Shown: positions 33,100-41,056 of the stretch, piece by piece
Numbering within the stretch: the stretch's first letter is position 1
Layout: each line of letters opens with the position of its first letter
From: Promicromonospora iranensis
Lineage (GTDB): Bacteria; Actinomycetota; Actinomycetes; Actinomycetales; Cellulomonadaceae
Length of the DNA stretch: 64,000 nt
Assembly: GCF_028994805.1 (NCBI RefSeq)
Contig: NZ_JAJQQP010000005.1
Span: 248,001 to 312,000, forward strand
Direction of reading: 5' to 3'
The notes under the pieces: generated by a model
What the model saw: the letters and a program-made list of their open reading frames with translations, nothing else
What the model was told of the DNA's origin: nothing
The model's database searches: none
Made by a program: the position numbers and the translations under genes

Positions 33100-33878
33100 C
33101 GCCGCGGCTCTCGCATCACGTAGCCCACCCCGTGCACGGTGTGGATGAGCTTGGGCTCCTCGGTGTCCACCTTGCGCCGCAGGTAGGAGATGTACGTGTC
33201 GACGATGCTGACGTCGCCGCCGAAGTCGTAGCTCCAGACCCGGTCGAGGATCTGCGCCTTGGAGACCACGTGCCCGGCGTTCTCCATCAGGTAGCGGAGC
33301 AGCCGGAACTCGGTGGGCGAGACGCGGACGGGCTGGCCGGACCGCGTCACCTGGTGCCCTTCCGCGTCGAGCACCAGTGTGCCCACCGCCAGCAGGTCGG
33401 CCGGATGGTCGGAGGTGCGGCGCAGGATCGCGCGGATCCGGGCGATCAGCTCCTCCAGGTCGAACGGCTTGGTCACGTAGTCGTCGGCGCCGAGGGACAG
33501 GCCGGTGACCTTGTCGGCCTGACGGCCCCGGGCGGTGAGGAAGAGGACGGGCACCGGGCGGCCGCGGCCACCGGGATGCTGCTCGCGCAGCCGCCGGACC
33601 ACCTCGAAGCCGTCCATGTCCGGCAGCATCACGTCGAGCAGCACCAGGTCGGGCGGCTCGGCACGGGCCGTGGCCACCGCCGCACCGGCGGTGGCCACGG
33701 ACGACACCTCGAACCCGGCGAACCGCAGGGTCGCGGAGAGCAGCTCCCGGACCGTGTCCTCGTCGTCGACCACCAGCAGGCGCTGGGCGCCCACGGGCGG
33801 CCCGCTCGCCCCACCTGTTCGCTCCACGCTGCTTCGCTCCCCGTCGATCCGGTCCACCTCGATCAGGGTACGGAGCAT
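33096..33878 (-). CDS. OmpR/PhoB family response regulator
   Basis: A 260-residue regulator with an N-terminal extension (~30 aa), a receiver domain (LLVVDDEDTVRELL, phospho-acceptor Asp in LLDVMLPDMDGFE near residue 80, Lys in TKPFDLEEL) and a winged-helix DNA-binding domain (VSPTEFRLLRYLMENAGHVV, SIVDTYISYLRRKVD, HTVHGVGYVMR). ATG 33878 overlaps the upstream permease stop by one base (TGATG), which supports this start although no strong ribosome binding site is seen. Partner of the following kinase. Confidence 0.9.
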   Translation of the reverse strand: MLRTLIEVDRIDGERSSVERTGGASGPPVGAQRLLVVDDEDTVRELLSATLRFAGFEVSSVATAGAAVATARAEPPDLVLLDVMLPDMDGFEVVRRLREQHPGGRGRPVPVLFLTARGRQADKVTGLSLGADDYVTKPFDLEELIARIRAILRRTSDHPADLLAVGTLVLDAEGHQVTRSGQPVRVSPTEFRLLRYLMENAGHVVSKAQILDRVWSYDFGGDVSIVDTYISYLRRKVDTEEPKLIHTVHGVGYVMREPRR

Positions 33879-34714
33879 CACACGTCGCGACGCCGGAAGA
33901 GGACGAACGCCACCGCGAGCGTCGCCGCGACCCCGAGGCACATCCCGGCCAGGTTCAGCCAGGGCGCGGGGTAGTCCGGGTCCGGCACGGTGGCCAGGAC
34001 CTCCGCGGCGCCCAGGGTGGGCCAGAAGTCCAGGAGCCACCCGAGCCACCCGGGGAGCAGGCCCGCGAACCCGGGGATCAGGAAGATGATCGCCACGAGA
34101 GTGGCCAGTGCCCCGGCGGTGGCCCGCAGGATCACCCCCAGGGCGAGCGCGAGCAGCGAGATCGCCGCGAGATAGACGCCGCCCCCCACCACCGCGGAGA
34201 GCACTCCCGGGTCGCTGATGCTGGCGTTCGGCACCCCCTGCGTGCCGAGCATCGCCTGCCCCAGGAAGAACGAGGCGAACATGAGCGTCTGCCCCGCCAC
34301 GGCGGCGACGACGGTGACCAGCACCGCCTTCGCCGCCAGCAGCCGGTGCCTGCGGGGCGTGGCCGCCAGCGACGTCTGGATCAGACCGGTCGCGTACTCC
34401 GAGGTGACGACCAGGATGCCCAGCACGCCGATGATGAGCTGGGCGACGAGATACGTCGTCAGGCTCTGGCTGGTCGGGTCCCAGTCCAGCCGCTCCGCGT
34501 CGGTCAGACCCGCGTACTCCGCACCGACGGAGCCCATACCCAGGGCGGTGATGCCGAGGCCCGCGAGGGCAAGGCCCGCCAGGGTGTACCACGTGGACCG
34601 CAGGCTGCGGAACTTGATCCACTCGGTGTGGAGGGTGCGGGTGAACGGCGTGGTGCGGGCTTCGTGGCGGGCCTCGGGCGAGGCAGCGCTGCGGGCTTCG
34701 GCGAGCGTGCTCAT
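33878..34714 (-). CDS. ABC transporter permease (ABC-2 type)
   Basis: A 278-residue integral membrane subunit with about six helices, beginning after a cytosolic segment TLHTEWIKFRSLRSTWYTLAG typical of bacitracin/lantibiotic-type ABC-2 permeases. Other helices include LIIGVLGILVVTSEYATGLI and VGGGVYLAAISLLALALGVIL. It pairs with the ATPase encoded upstream, its ATG overlapping that stop as ATGA. With the linked two-component system the set resembles antimicrobial-peptide export and immunity modules. Substrate unknown. Confidence 0.88.
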   Translation of the reverse strand: MSTLAEARSAASPEARHEARTTPFTRTLHTEWIKFRSLRSTWYTLAGLALAGLGITALGMGSVGAEYAGLTDAERLDWDPTSQSLTTYLVAQLIIGVLGILVVTSEYATGLIQTSLAATPRRHRLLAAKAVLVTVVAAVAGQTLMFASFFLGQAMLGTQGVPNASISDPGVLSAVVGGGVYLAAISLLALALGVILRATAGALATLVAIIFLIPGFAGLLPGWLGWLLDFWPTLGAAEVLATVPDPDYPAPWLNLAGMCLGVAATLAVAFVLFRRRDV

Positions 34715-35655
34715 GAGGTGGCTCCCAGGTACTCGAGGCTGTCCTTGGTCAGTTCCATGAAGGCGTCCTCCAGGGAGGCCTGCTGCGGGGCGAGCTCGCT
34801 GAGCACGATGTCGTTGTAGGCGGCGAGCCGGCCGATCTCGGCACCGGTCAGGCCCGCCACGACGAGCGAGGACTCGAGGCCGTCCCGTACGGTCGCCCCG
34901 GCGGCCGTGAGCATGCGGGCGAAGACCGCCGGCTCCGAGCAGCGGACGAGTGACGTGCCCTCGCTGTTGGCAGCCATGAAGTCGGTCATGCTGGTGTCCG
35001 CGATGAGCCTGCCGCGGCCGATGACGACCAGGTGGTCGGCGGTCTGTGCCATCTCGCTCATCAGGTGGCTGGAGACGAGCACCGCGCGGCCCTCGCGTGC
35101 CAGGGAGCGCATGAAGCCCCGGATCCACCGGATCCCCTCGGGGTCGAGCCCGTTCACCGGCTCGTCGAAGATGAGCACCCCCGGGTCGCCGAGCAGGGCC
35201 GCCGCGATCCCGAGCCGCTGCCGCATGCCGAGCGAGAACTCGCCGGCGTGCTTGCGGGCGACACTCGTGAGACCCGTCCGCTCGAGCACCGCGCCGACCC
35301 GGCCCGCCGGCAGGCCGTTGCTCGCCGCGAGCGCCAGCAGGTGGTCGTGGGCGGTCCGGCTGCCGTGGACGGCCCCGGCGTCGAGCAGCGCGCCCACGTG
35401 GACCAGCGGGACGGGCAGGTCGTGGTAGTGGAGACCGCCGATGGTGGCCGACCCCTGGGTCGGCGCGGCCAGGCCCAGGATCATCTTCATGGTCGTGGAC
35501 TTGCCGGCGCCGTTCGGGCCGAGGAACCCGGTCACGTGTCCGGGCTCGACGGTGAACGACAGGTTGTCCACCACGGTGGCGGGCCCGTACTTCTTGGTCA
35601 GTCCTCGGACGTCGATCCGGTGGGTGCGGACAGGGCCGCTGCTCAGGAGGTTCAT
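34711..35655 (-). CDS. ABC transporter ATP-binding protein (BcrA-like)
   Basis: A 314-residue ATPase with Walker A GFLGPNGAGKST, Q-loop region, signature FSLGMRQRLGIAAALLG, Walker B VLIFDEPVNGLDP and the switch His in SSHLMSEM. A ~90-residue C-terminal extension is typical of the bacitracin-resistance-like DrugE1 group. First gene of a four-gene leftward operon (ATPase, permease, response regulator, kinase). ATG 35655 has no strong ribosome binding site. Confidence 0.92.
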   Translation of the reverse strand: MNLLSSGPVRTHRIDVRGLTKKYGPATVVDNLSFTVEPGHVTGFLGPNGAGKSTTMKMILGLAAPTQGSATIGGLHYHDLPVPLVHVGALLDAGAVHGSRTAHDHLLALAASNGLPAGRVGAVLERTGLTSVARKHAGEFSLGMRQRLGIAAALLGDPGVLIFDEPVNGLDPEGIRWIRGFMRSLAREGRAVLVSSHLMSEMAQTADHLVVIGRGRLIADTSMTDFMAANSEGTSLVRCSEPAVFARMLTAAGATVRDGLESSLVVAGLTGAEIGRLAAYNDIVLSELAPQQASLEDAFMELTKDSLEYLGATS

Positions 35656-35744
35656 GCGGCGAGACTGCCGTGCCGTGCCGTGCTGGCCGGGTTCGGAGGA
35701 CCTCTGTGAGATTCCGGTGAACCCGGCCGCAGGCCGGCGCCCCG

Positions 35745-35803
35745 CGGCTCACCCCGGCGGCTCACCCCCCAGCTCACCTGGCAGCTCACCCTGGCGGCTC
35801 ACA
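35745..35803. repeat. Degenerate short tandem repeat in the divergent promoter region
   Basis: Five loosely spaced copies of GGCTCAC or AGCTCACC at about 10-14-bp intervals lie between the leftward ABC operon and the rightward LacI-type regulator. They could be multiple protein-binding half-sites or simply slippage products. Confidence 0.55.
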
Positions 35804-35879
35804 GGAAACCCGAGGGTCTGCCGGTGGCGCTGGCTTGCGCGAGCCGAGCGACGGGACAGCCGCTGGAGGGGCCTGGCAC

Positions 35880-35885
35880 TAGGCT
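35880..35885 (+). promoter_or_regulatory. Probable -10 box (TAGGCT) of a leaderless transcript
   Basis: TAGGCT ends seven bases before the ATG of the LacI-type regulator gene, with no Shine-Dalgarno sequence between. Confidence 0.4.
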
Positions 35886-35892
35886 TGACCGC

Positions 35893-36984
35893 ATGCCAGA
35901 CCCCATGACGGCTGGTCCGGTGGACCGTCGCGAGAGAACGCTCGGTGACGGCCGGATCGGAGCACCGAAGGTGCCCACGCTGGACGAGGTCGCCCGTCGG
36001 GCAGGGGTCTCGCGTTCCGTGGCGTCCCGCGCGATGAACAACGCGCGCAACGTGAGCCCGGCGAAGCGTGAGGCGGTCGCCCGTGCGGCGAGCGAGCTCG
36101 GCTACGTCCCCAACGCGACGGCCCGTGCCCTGGCGACGAGCACCGGAGGGTCGGTGGTCCTCGCGATCTCCAACGACGACCCTGCGCTGTTCGGGGACCC
36201 GTTCTTCTCGCAGGTCCTCGTCGGGGTGGCGGCGGCGCTGGACCGGTCGGAGCTCGATCTCACGCTCATGCTGGCGTCCTCGGAACGCGGCCAGGCCCGG
36301 CTCGAGCGCCTCCTGCGGTCCCGTCGTTCCGACGGTGTGATGCTCATGGCCCTGCGGGGCGACGACCCGCTGAACCGGCTCGCGGCGGCGACCGAGCTGC
36401 CGGTGGTGGTCGGTGGCCGGCCGCTGCACGGCGAGGCCCGCTGGTACGTCGACGTGGACAACCGCGGCGGCGCCCGCTCGGCCACGGAGCACCTCCTGAG
36501 CTCCGGATGCCGGCGGATCGCCACGATCACGGGTCCCACGGACCTGCAGGCGGCGGTCGCCCGGTACCAGGGGTTCGCGGACGCCATGGCGGTGGGCGGG
36601 CAGCCCGCCGACCGGGTGGAGCACGCCGACTTCAGCTTCGAGGACGGCGCCCGGGCGATGGCGCGGCTCCTCGACGCGCACCCCGACCTCGACGGCGTCT
36701 TCGCGGCGTCGGACACCATGGCCGCGGGCGCCCTGCGTGTTCTCAAGGAGGCCGGACGGCGCGTCCCCGAGGACGTCGCGGTGGTGGGTTTCGACGACCT
36801 GGAGATCGCGCGCCGTACGGAGCCGGCGCTGACCACGGTCAGCCAGCCGATCCGTGGCCTCGGCCAGGAGATGGCCACGATGCTGGTGCGCCTGATCGAC
36901 GGCGAGACGCCGACCCCGGTCATCCTGCCCACGCGCCTGGTGGTGCGGGGTTCGGCACCCGGTGGGGCAGCTGGTACCGACTGA
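35893..36984 (+). CDS. LacI family transcriptional regulator
   Basis: A 363-residue regulator. The HTH and hinge are visible at about 28-80 (VPTLDEVARRAGVSRSVAS, then SELGYVPNATARALAT). The periplasmic-binding-protein-like effector domain has AISNDDPALFGDPFFSQV, CRRIATITGPTDL, DGVFAASDTMAAGAL and VVGFDDLEIARRTEPALTTV. It presumably binds a sugar or oligosaccharide and a palindromic operator. ATG 35893 is preceded only by a TAGGCT box, hence probably leaderless; an upstream in-frame start (35824) is less likely. It lies next to a cellulase gene that carries a CebR-type operator, so it is a candidate regulator of it. Confidence 0.9.
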   Translation: MPDPMTAGPVDRRERTLGDGRIGAPKVPTLDEVARRAGVSRSVASRAMNNARNVSPAKREAVARAASELGYVPNATARALATSTGGSVVLAISNDDPALFGDPFFSQVLVGVAAALDRSELDLTLMLASSERGQARLERLLRSRRSDGVMLMALRGDDPLNRLAAATELPVVVGGRPLHGEARWYVDVDNRGGARSATEHLLSSGCRRIATITGPTDLQAAVARYQGFADAMAVGGQPADRVEHADFSFEDGARAMARLLDAHPDLDGVFAASDTMAAGALRVLKEAGRRVPEDVAVVGFDDLEIARRTEPALTTVSQPIRGLGQEMATMLVRLIDGETPTPVILPTRLVVRGSAPGGAAGTD

Positions 36985-36988
36985 GGCA

Positions 36989-37024
36989 CCGGCGGGAGGG
37001 GTCGGCGCGTCACCCTCCCGCCGG
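36989..37024. terminator. Bidirectional terminator hairpin
   Basis: A perfect 12-bp stem CCGGCGGGAGGG / CCCTCCCGCCGG has a 12-base loop and lies between the convergent LacI-type regulator and GH6 cellulase genes. Confidence 0.75.
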
Positions 37025-37050
37025 GCATTCTCGAGGCTCGGACGGGTCGC

Positions 37051-38355
37051 CTAGCTCCTCGGCCCGCCGCCGAGCGGTGGCTGAGCGAGCTCGATCAGCT
37101 CACGTGCCTGCTCGGGGAACCACTGGCCGGCGGCCGGGCCGACCATGCCGCGCTCCGGGTCCTCGGGTCCGCCGAGGCCGCGGAAGCACTGGCCGTCGGA
37201 CTCGCCAGGGATCTTGATCCACAGCAGGGCGTCGACGAGCTCGTTGCCGGTGTTGGTCGTCGGCCGCAGCCCCAGGCCACGGTCCGGCGGGTTGCACCAC
37301 GTCTCGGCGTCGGGGTAGACGCCGGCCGGTGCGGCCCAGGCGCCCCGACCGTTGCGAGAGGTGTCGATGACGAAGTGCGTGGTGGGTTCGACGTCGCCGA
37401 GCGCGGCGTCGTAGCGCGAGTCGATGCCGGCGGTGTTCAGTGCCGGGTCGGCCGCCGTCGGGCTCCAGATGCCCTGGTTGGACAGCGTCACGCCGGTCCA
37501 GTCGTTCGCCGGGCCGCCGCTCCAGTACTGGTTGCCGCAGCTCGCGTAGTCGCCGGGCACCACCTGAGTGGCGTAGGCGATGCACTGGGAGACCCAGGTG
37601 CCGTAGGCGACGCTGTTCTCGGTGAACTCGTAGTTGGACACGTTCAGGAAGAACCCGTCCGCGCGCTCGACGCCCGCCTTGACGAGGCGGTCGGCGGCCT
37701 CGCCCACGTTGAGCCAGGACGTGTTCGTGCCGTCGAGGTACACGACGGTGTTCGGCTGCTGCTTCAAGCGGTCGACCGCGTAGCTGAGCATCTCGAAGCG
37801 CTCGGCGGCGGCGTCCCGACCCGTGGTCTCGGGGTCGTACTCCGGCGGCTGGCACCGCTCGAGCTGCCCGTCCAGCGTGGTGTACCAGGGGATGACGCCG
37901 AGCCCGTCGGGCTCCAGCACGACGGCGACCTCCTCCCGCCCGATCCCGGCCGCGAAGCCGTCGATCCACGCCTTGTACTCGTCCACGCCGAGGGCGCCAC
38001 CCGCCGAGTAGAGCGCGCAGTCCCGGAACGGGATGTTGTAGGGGACCAGGACCGGCACCTTCTTGCCCGTGTGCTTGACCAGCTTGCGGACCTCTCGCTC
38101 GACCTCGGCCGGCGTGCCGTCGGTGAACCACGTCGAGCTGGGGATCCTGCTGAGCCGGAGCGCGTCCCGCTTGGCCTGCCCGCGCAGGGTGCGGGCCGCG
38201 TCCTTGGTGGAGCTGTGGGGGTCGTTGTAGATCTGCGTCCCGGGGGACAGGACGTCGTTGCTCGCCTGGGCGGGGCCGGCGCCGAGCAGGGTCGCGCCGA
38301 GGGCGCATACGGCCAGCGCGGCCAGGAGCCGGCGCCGAGAGTTCGGTCGTGTCAT
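37051..38355 (-). CDS. Secreted glycoside hydrolase family 6 cellulase
   Basis: A 434-residue exported beta-1,4-glucanase of GH6. The signal peptide (MTRPNSRRRLLAALAVC, cleavage near AQA-SN) has an Arg-rich start; Tat export is possible but not clear. Catalytic-domain landmarks: VPVLVPYNIPFRDC, VVLEPDGLG, VYLDGTNTSWLN (catalytic Asp region), HFVIDTSRNGRG and LLWIKIPGESDGQC. Several Cys probably form disulfides. No carbohydrate-binding module is present, unlike many Cellulomonas cellulases. Whether it is an endoglucanase or a cellobiohydrolase cannot be told. A promoter with a CebR-type operator lies 100-150 bases upstream. Confidence 0.9.
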   Translation of the reverse strand: MTRPNSRRRLLAALAVCALGATLLGAGPAQASNDVLSPGTQIYNDPHSSTKDAARTLRGQAKRDALRLSRIPSSTWFTDGTPAEVEREVRKLVKHTGKKVPVLVPYNIPFRDCALYSAGGALGVDEYKAWIDGFAAGIGREEVAVVLEPDGLGVIPWYTTLDGQLERCQPPEYDPETTGRDAAAERFEMLSYAVDRLKQQPNTVVYLDGTNTSWLNVGEAADRLVKAGVERADGFFLNVSNYEFTENSVAYGTWVSQCIAYATQVVPGDYASCGNQYWSGGPANDWTGVTLSNQGIWSPTAADPALNTAGIDSRYDAALGDVEPTTHFVIDTSRNGRGAWAAPAGVYPDAETWCNPPDRGLGLRPTTNTGNELVDALLWIKIPGESDGQCFRGLGGPEDPERGMVGPAAGQWFPEQARELIELAQPPLGGGPRS

Positions 38356-38450
38356 GTGGGGGATCTCCCAGGGTCTCTGCGAACGCATCGTTGCTGTTCG
38401 CTGCGGTGAGCAAGGGCGAGCATGGGGCGAGAGCACCGACTGGAAGATTG

Positions 38451-38464
38451 TGGGAGCGCTCCCA
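38451..38464. promoter_or_regulatory. CebR-type LacI operator upstream of the GH6 cellulase
   Basis: TGGGAGCGCTCCCA is a perfect 14-bp palindrome identical to the consensus bound by the cellobiose-responsive LacI-family repressor CebR/CelR in actinobacteria. It begins nine bases downstream of the proposed -10 box of the cellulase promoter, overlapping the expected transcription start, so binding would repress. Confidence 0.85.
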
Positions 38465-38472
38465 GTCGGTCC

Positions 38473-38502
38473 ATCCTCGGGGTCGCCCAGCGGCTGTGTC
38501 AA
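38473..38502 (-). promoter_or_regulatory. Candidate promoter of the GH6 cellulase
   Basis: On the minus strand, TTGACA (38502-38497) is followed after 18 bases by GAGGAT (38478-38473). The -35 is consensus; the -10 is weak but of a type common in GC-rich actinobacteria. The CebR-type operator lies just downstream. Confidence 0.5.
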
Positions 38503-38541
38503 GGTTTCTCGTCGACGGTCGCCCGTACGCTGCGGCGTCGG

Positions 38542-38736
38542 ATGGGGCGTGGGACCGCCCTGGTGGAGCAGGACCACGTGCGACGGGTGCTGATGTGGGA
38601 GAAGGGCACGCCGGACGGGCGCATCATCGGCATGGTCGACTCCGTCGAGCAGATGGTCGGCTGGTTCCAGCCGGGTGACCGGGGTGTCAGGCGTCCGGGC
38701 TGGTGGGCCGGCCCGCGTACTCCTCGATGCGCGTGA
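38542..38736 (+). CDS. Possible small or remnant coding region
   Basis: This 64-codon frame reads MGRGTALVEQDHV, then VLMWEKGTPDGRIIGMVDSV and EQMVGWFQPG, with strong G/C third-position bias and a protein-like composition up to about 38680. Its last ~50 bases overlap the 3' end of the opposite-strand NTF2-like gene. No good ribosome binding site is present. It may be a real small gene, the remains of a longer one, or chance. The flanking 38356-38541 holds only the cellulase promoter and operator. Confidence 0.3.
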   Translation: MGRGTALVEQDHVRRVLMWEKGTPDGRIIGMVDSVEQMVGWFQPGDRGVRRPGWWAGPRTPRCA

Positions 38737-39055
38737 TCAGGCCGTCGGCAAAGCCGAAGTAGACGGCTGCGTGGACCTGGAACCGCGCGCCGTCCTTCAT
38801 GGCCACGTGGACGACGTGCTGCTGGATGACCTCGTCGGCGCTGGAGAGCTGCCGGGTGACGGCGTAGCGCATCGACGCGATGGCACCGATCTGGCGCTCC
38901 ATCCCGGCGATGTTCTCCTCGATCGTCGAGTCACCCTCGCCGTCGTCGTGCCAGACGGTCGCCGTCGCGGAGCACATGGCGCGGGCCGCGGCCCAGTCCG
39001 TCCGCTCCAGGTGGCGGAGGTAGGTGATCGCCTTGTCCTCGAGATCCTTGCTCAT
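38687..39055 (-). CDS. NTF2-like / SnoaL-like protein
   Basis: A 122-residue alpha+beta cone protein of the nuclear transport factor 2-like superfamily: an N-terminal helical part with YLRHLERTDWAAARAMC, a metal- or ligand-pocket region TATVWHDDGEGDSTIEEN, and terminal strands HVAMKDGARFQVHAAVYFGF and ITRIEEYAG. Such proteins can be small hydrolases, isomerases or ligand binders; the substrate is unknown. ATG 39055 has AAAGGAAG upstream and overlaps the preceding gene's stop (ATGA), implying joint translation with the DUF1684 protein. Confidence 0.8.
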   Translation of the reverse strand: MSKDLEDKAITYLRHLERTDWAAARAMCSATATVWHDDGEGDSTIEENIAGMERQIGAIASMRYAVTRQLSSADEVIQQHVVHVAMKDGARFQVHAAVYFGFADGLITRIEEYAGRPTSPDA

Positions 39056-39897
39056 GCTGTCGCTTCCTTTCGCTCGTGGTGCACCAGGGCGCGTTCGCCC
39101 GCCTCGATCCGCAGGGGCAGATGGTTGCCCGGCGGGGAGAGCGGGCAGGTGAAGACGGTCGGCGCCAGGTGATGGTGGGAGAGGGTCGCCCGGTTGAGGT
39201 CGACCGTCAGCGCACTGCCGGGATCGAGCAGCGGGAGCACGAGCCAGCGGCCGATCCCGGGTGTCTCCGTGCCGCTGGTCTCGTCGGTGAAGATGACCAG
39301 TCGCTGCCCGGGCCTCTCTTCGAGCACGGTCAGGACGTGCTCGGTGCCGCCGACGGAGACCGCGAGGTCGACGGGCGCGGCGATGGCGTCGGTGCTGCGG
39401 GGAACCGTCAGGCGGCCCAACTCGATGCGCCGGCCTTCCGGGGCCGCGCGGTACTCGCCCTCGACGACCCAGGCCGGGTCGTACGGGTAGGTGTCGATGC
39501 CGATGAGGCCCGACCGTTCGAGCGCGCCGGGGTCGGTGACGACCAGACCGTAGGCACCGTCCGACCCACCGGCGAGGACCACGCGGCCCTCGGGGAGCTC
39601 GACAGGGCTGCCGGCCGGCACCTCGACGGTGCCCACCGCGATCTCGCCGTCCACCCGCACGCCGTCCGCCGCGGTGACGGTCACCGTCAGGGCGCCCGCT
39701 CCGGTGGTGCTCCACCGGCCGGGCACGCCCGGCACGACCTGGGCATTGCTGCCGCTGACCATGCCCCTGGCGACGACCTTGGCCTTGCCGTCGGGACCGG
39801 CGACCTCGTCCCATCGTGCCCGGCGCCACGCCTCGTACGCCGGCGGCACGGCGGCGCCCTGCCCCTTCTGCTGCGGTACACACTGTTCTGTGGTCAT
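39052..39897 (-). CDS. DUF1684 domain-containing protein
   Basis: A 281-residue beta-rich soluble protein of the DUF1684 family, function unknown. Landmarks are YPYDPAWVVEGEY, the strand-rich centre, LVIFTDETSGTETPG and the conserved C-terminal NRATLSHHHLAPTVFTCPLS and PPGNHLPLRIEAGER, whose His/Cys residues may form the active or binding site. ATG 39897 is the natural start. Divergent from the kinase gene at 40016 and coupled to the downstream NTF2-like gene. Confidence 0.85.
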   Translation of the reverse strand: MTTEQCVPQQKGQGAAVPPAYEAWRRARWDEVAGPDGKAKVVARGMVSGSNAQVVPGVPGRWSTTGAGALTVTVTAADGVRVDGEIAVGTVEVPAGSPVELPEGRVVLAGGSDGAYGLVVTDPGALERSGLIGIDTYPYDPAWVVEGEYRAAPEGRRIELGRLTVPRSTDAIAAPVDLAVSVGGTEHVLTVLEERPGQRLVIFTDETSGTETPGIGRWLVLPLLDPGSALTVDLNRATLSHHHLAPTVFTCPLSPPGNHLPLRIEAGERALVHHERKEATA

Positions 39898-40015
39898 GGC
39901 CCGAACGTACGGACGGGTTGCGTCACGGGCAGCACTCCTTGCGGTAAAGGCAAGGCGCCCGACGGGAGGTTGCCGGGCGCGCAAGGGAGAACCGCAAGGT
40001 GAACAAGGAGCTGGC

Positions 40016-40900
40016 ATGGCATCGAACCACCTCACCGTTCCGGAGCTGTTCGCGGCCCGGACCGTCGAACGGGAGCAGGACGCGGGGCAGGCCTGGATCG
40101 ACCAGCTTCCGCAGCTGGCCGAGCAGCTCCTGTGCGAGTGGGGACTGACGCTCGTCGGCCCGCCGGTCGCCGGCAACGTCGGCCTGGTGTGGGAGGTGCG
40201 GCGTGCGGACGGGACCCCGGCCGTGCTGAAGGTGAGCTGGCGCGACGCGGAGACGAGGAACGAGGCGGAGGCCCTGCGCCGGTGGGACGGGCGGGGCGCG
40301 GTGCGGCTCATCCAGGCGTCCGGCGACGCGGGTGCCCTGCTGATGGAACGCCTCGATGCGGGGACGAGCTTGTCCGCCGCCCCGATGAGCGTCGCGATCA
40401 CCGCCGCGGCCGAGCTCCTGCGCGTCCTGCACGTCCCGGAGTGGTCGGGCTTCGACGAGGCGCTGGAGCTGGAGTCGAGGATGACGGCGCCCGGGGAGAA
40501 GTATCGTGAGCGTCTCCGCGAGCTGCGTGCCGACGTCGAGCACGCCTTCCGAAGCGCGCCCCATGTGCTGCTCCACGGTGACTTCCACTACGAGAACGTG
40601 CTCCGGCGGGGCGCTACCTGGAAGGCCATCGATCCCAAGCCGACCCACGGCCCGGGCGAGTGGGACCTGCTGCCGCTCCTGAGGAATCGCTTCGACGAGC
40701 TCCCGCGCGGTCCGCGGCAGCCGGCCGGGATACGGGACCGCCTCGACTCCCTGATCGCCGCCACCGGGTCGGACCCTGGCCGGGCCTACCTGTTCGCCCG
40801 CTACCGGGCGCTGCGGGACGCGGACTATGCCGACCGGGTCGGCGACACCGGGTTCGGGGCCGTGGCGACCGCCATCGCCGAGGCCGTGTCCCGGTCTTGA
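40016..40900 (+). CDS. APH(6)/hydroxyurea-type aminoglycoside phosphotransferase family kinase
   Basis: A 294-residue kinase-fold protein matching the streptomycin 6-kinase / hydroxyurea phosphotransferase family. It has WGLTLVGPPVAGNVGLVWEV (nucleotide loop), AVLKVSWRD (catalytic Lys), LLHGDFHYENVLRR (catalytic Asp/Asn loop) and AIDPKPTHGPGEWDL (metal Asp). It may phosphorylate an aminoglycoside or another small hydroxylated compound; resistance cannot be inferred from sequence alone. ATG 40016 follows AAGGAG closely. Monocistronic. Confidence 0.88.
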   Translation: MASNHLTVPELFAARTVEREQDAGQAWIDQLPQLAEQLLCEWGLTLVGPPVAGNVGLVWEVRRADGTPAVLKVSWRDAETRNEAEALRRWDGRGAVRLIQASGDAGALLMERLDAGTSLSAAPMSVAITAAAELLRVLHVPEWSGFDEALELESRMTAPGEKYRERLRELRADVEHAFRSAPHVLLHGDFHYENVLRRGATWKAIDPKPTHGPGEWDLLPLLRNRFDELPRGPRQPAGIRDRLDSLIAATGSDPGRAYLFARYRALRDADYADRVGDTGFGAVATAIAEAVSRS

Positions 40901-41056
40901 CCGGGCGGCATCGGAACACCGCTCCGCGCACCGAACCCGACACCGCGTCCGACGAGTTTGTGACGAACTCGGGGCAGCTTCCGTCTCAGAGGTGTCGCTG
41001 GTCCTAGCGGCTCGCGCCCAGGGGGCGCGACGCGAGCAGAGCGGAAGGAACACATC

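Noticed and set aside
31609-35655. Two separate operons (transporter and two-component system)
   Set aside because: All junctions show TGATG, ATGA or GTGA overlaps, which argues for one four-gene operon.
39898-40015. Shared regulatory palindrome between DUF1684 and the APH-type kinase
   Set aside because: No convincing inverted repeat or promoter pair was found in this short divergent gap.
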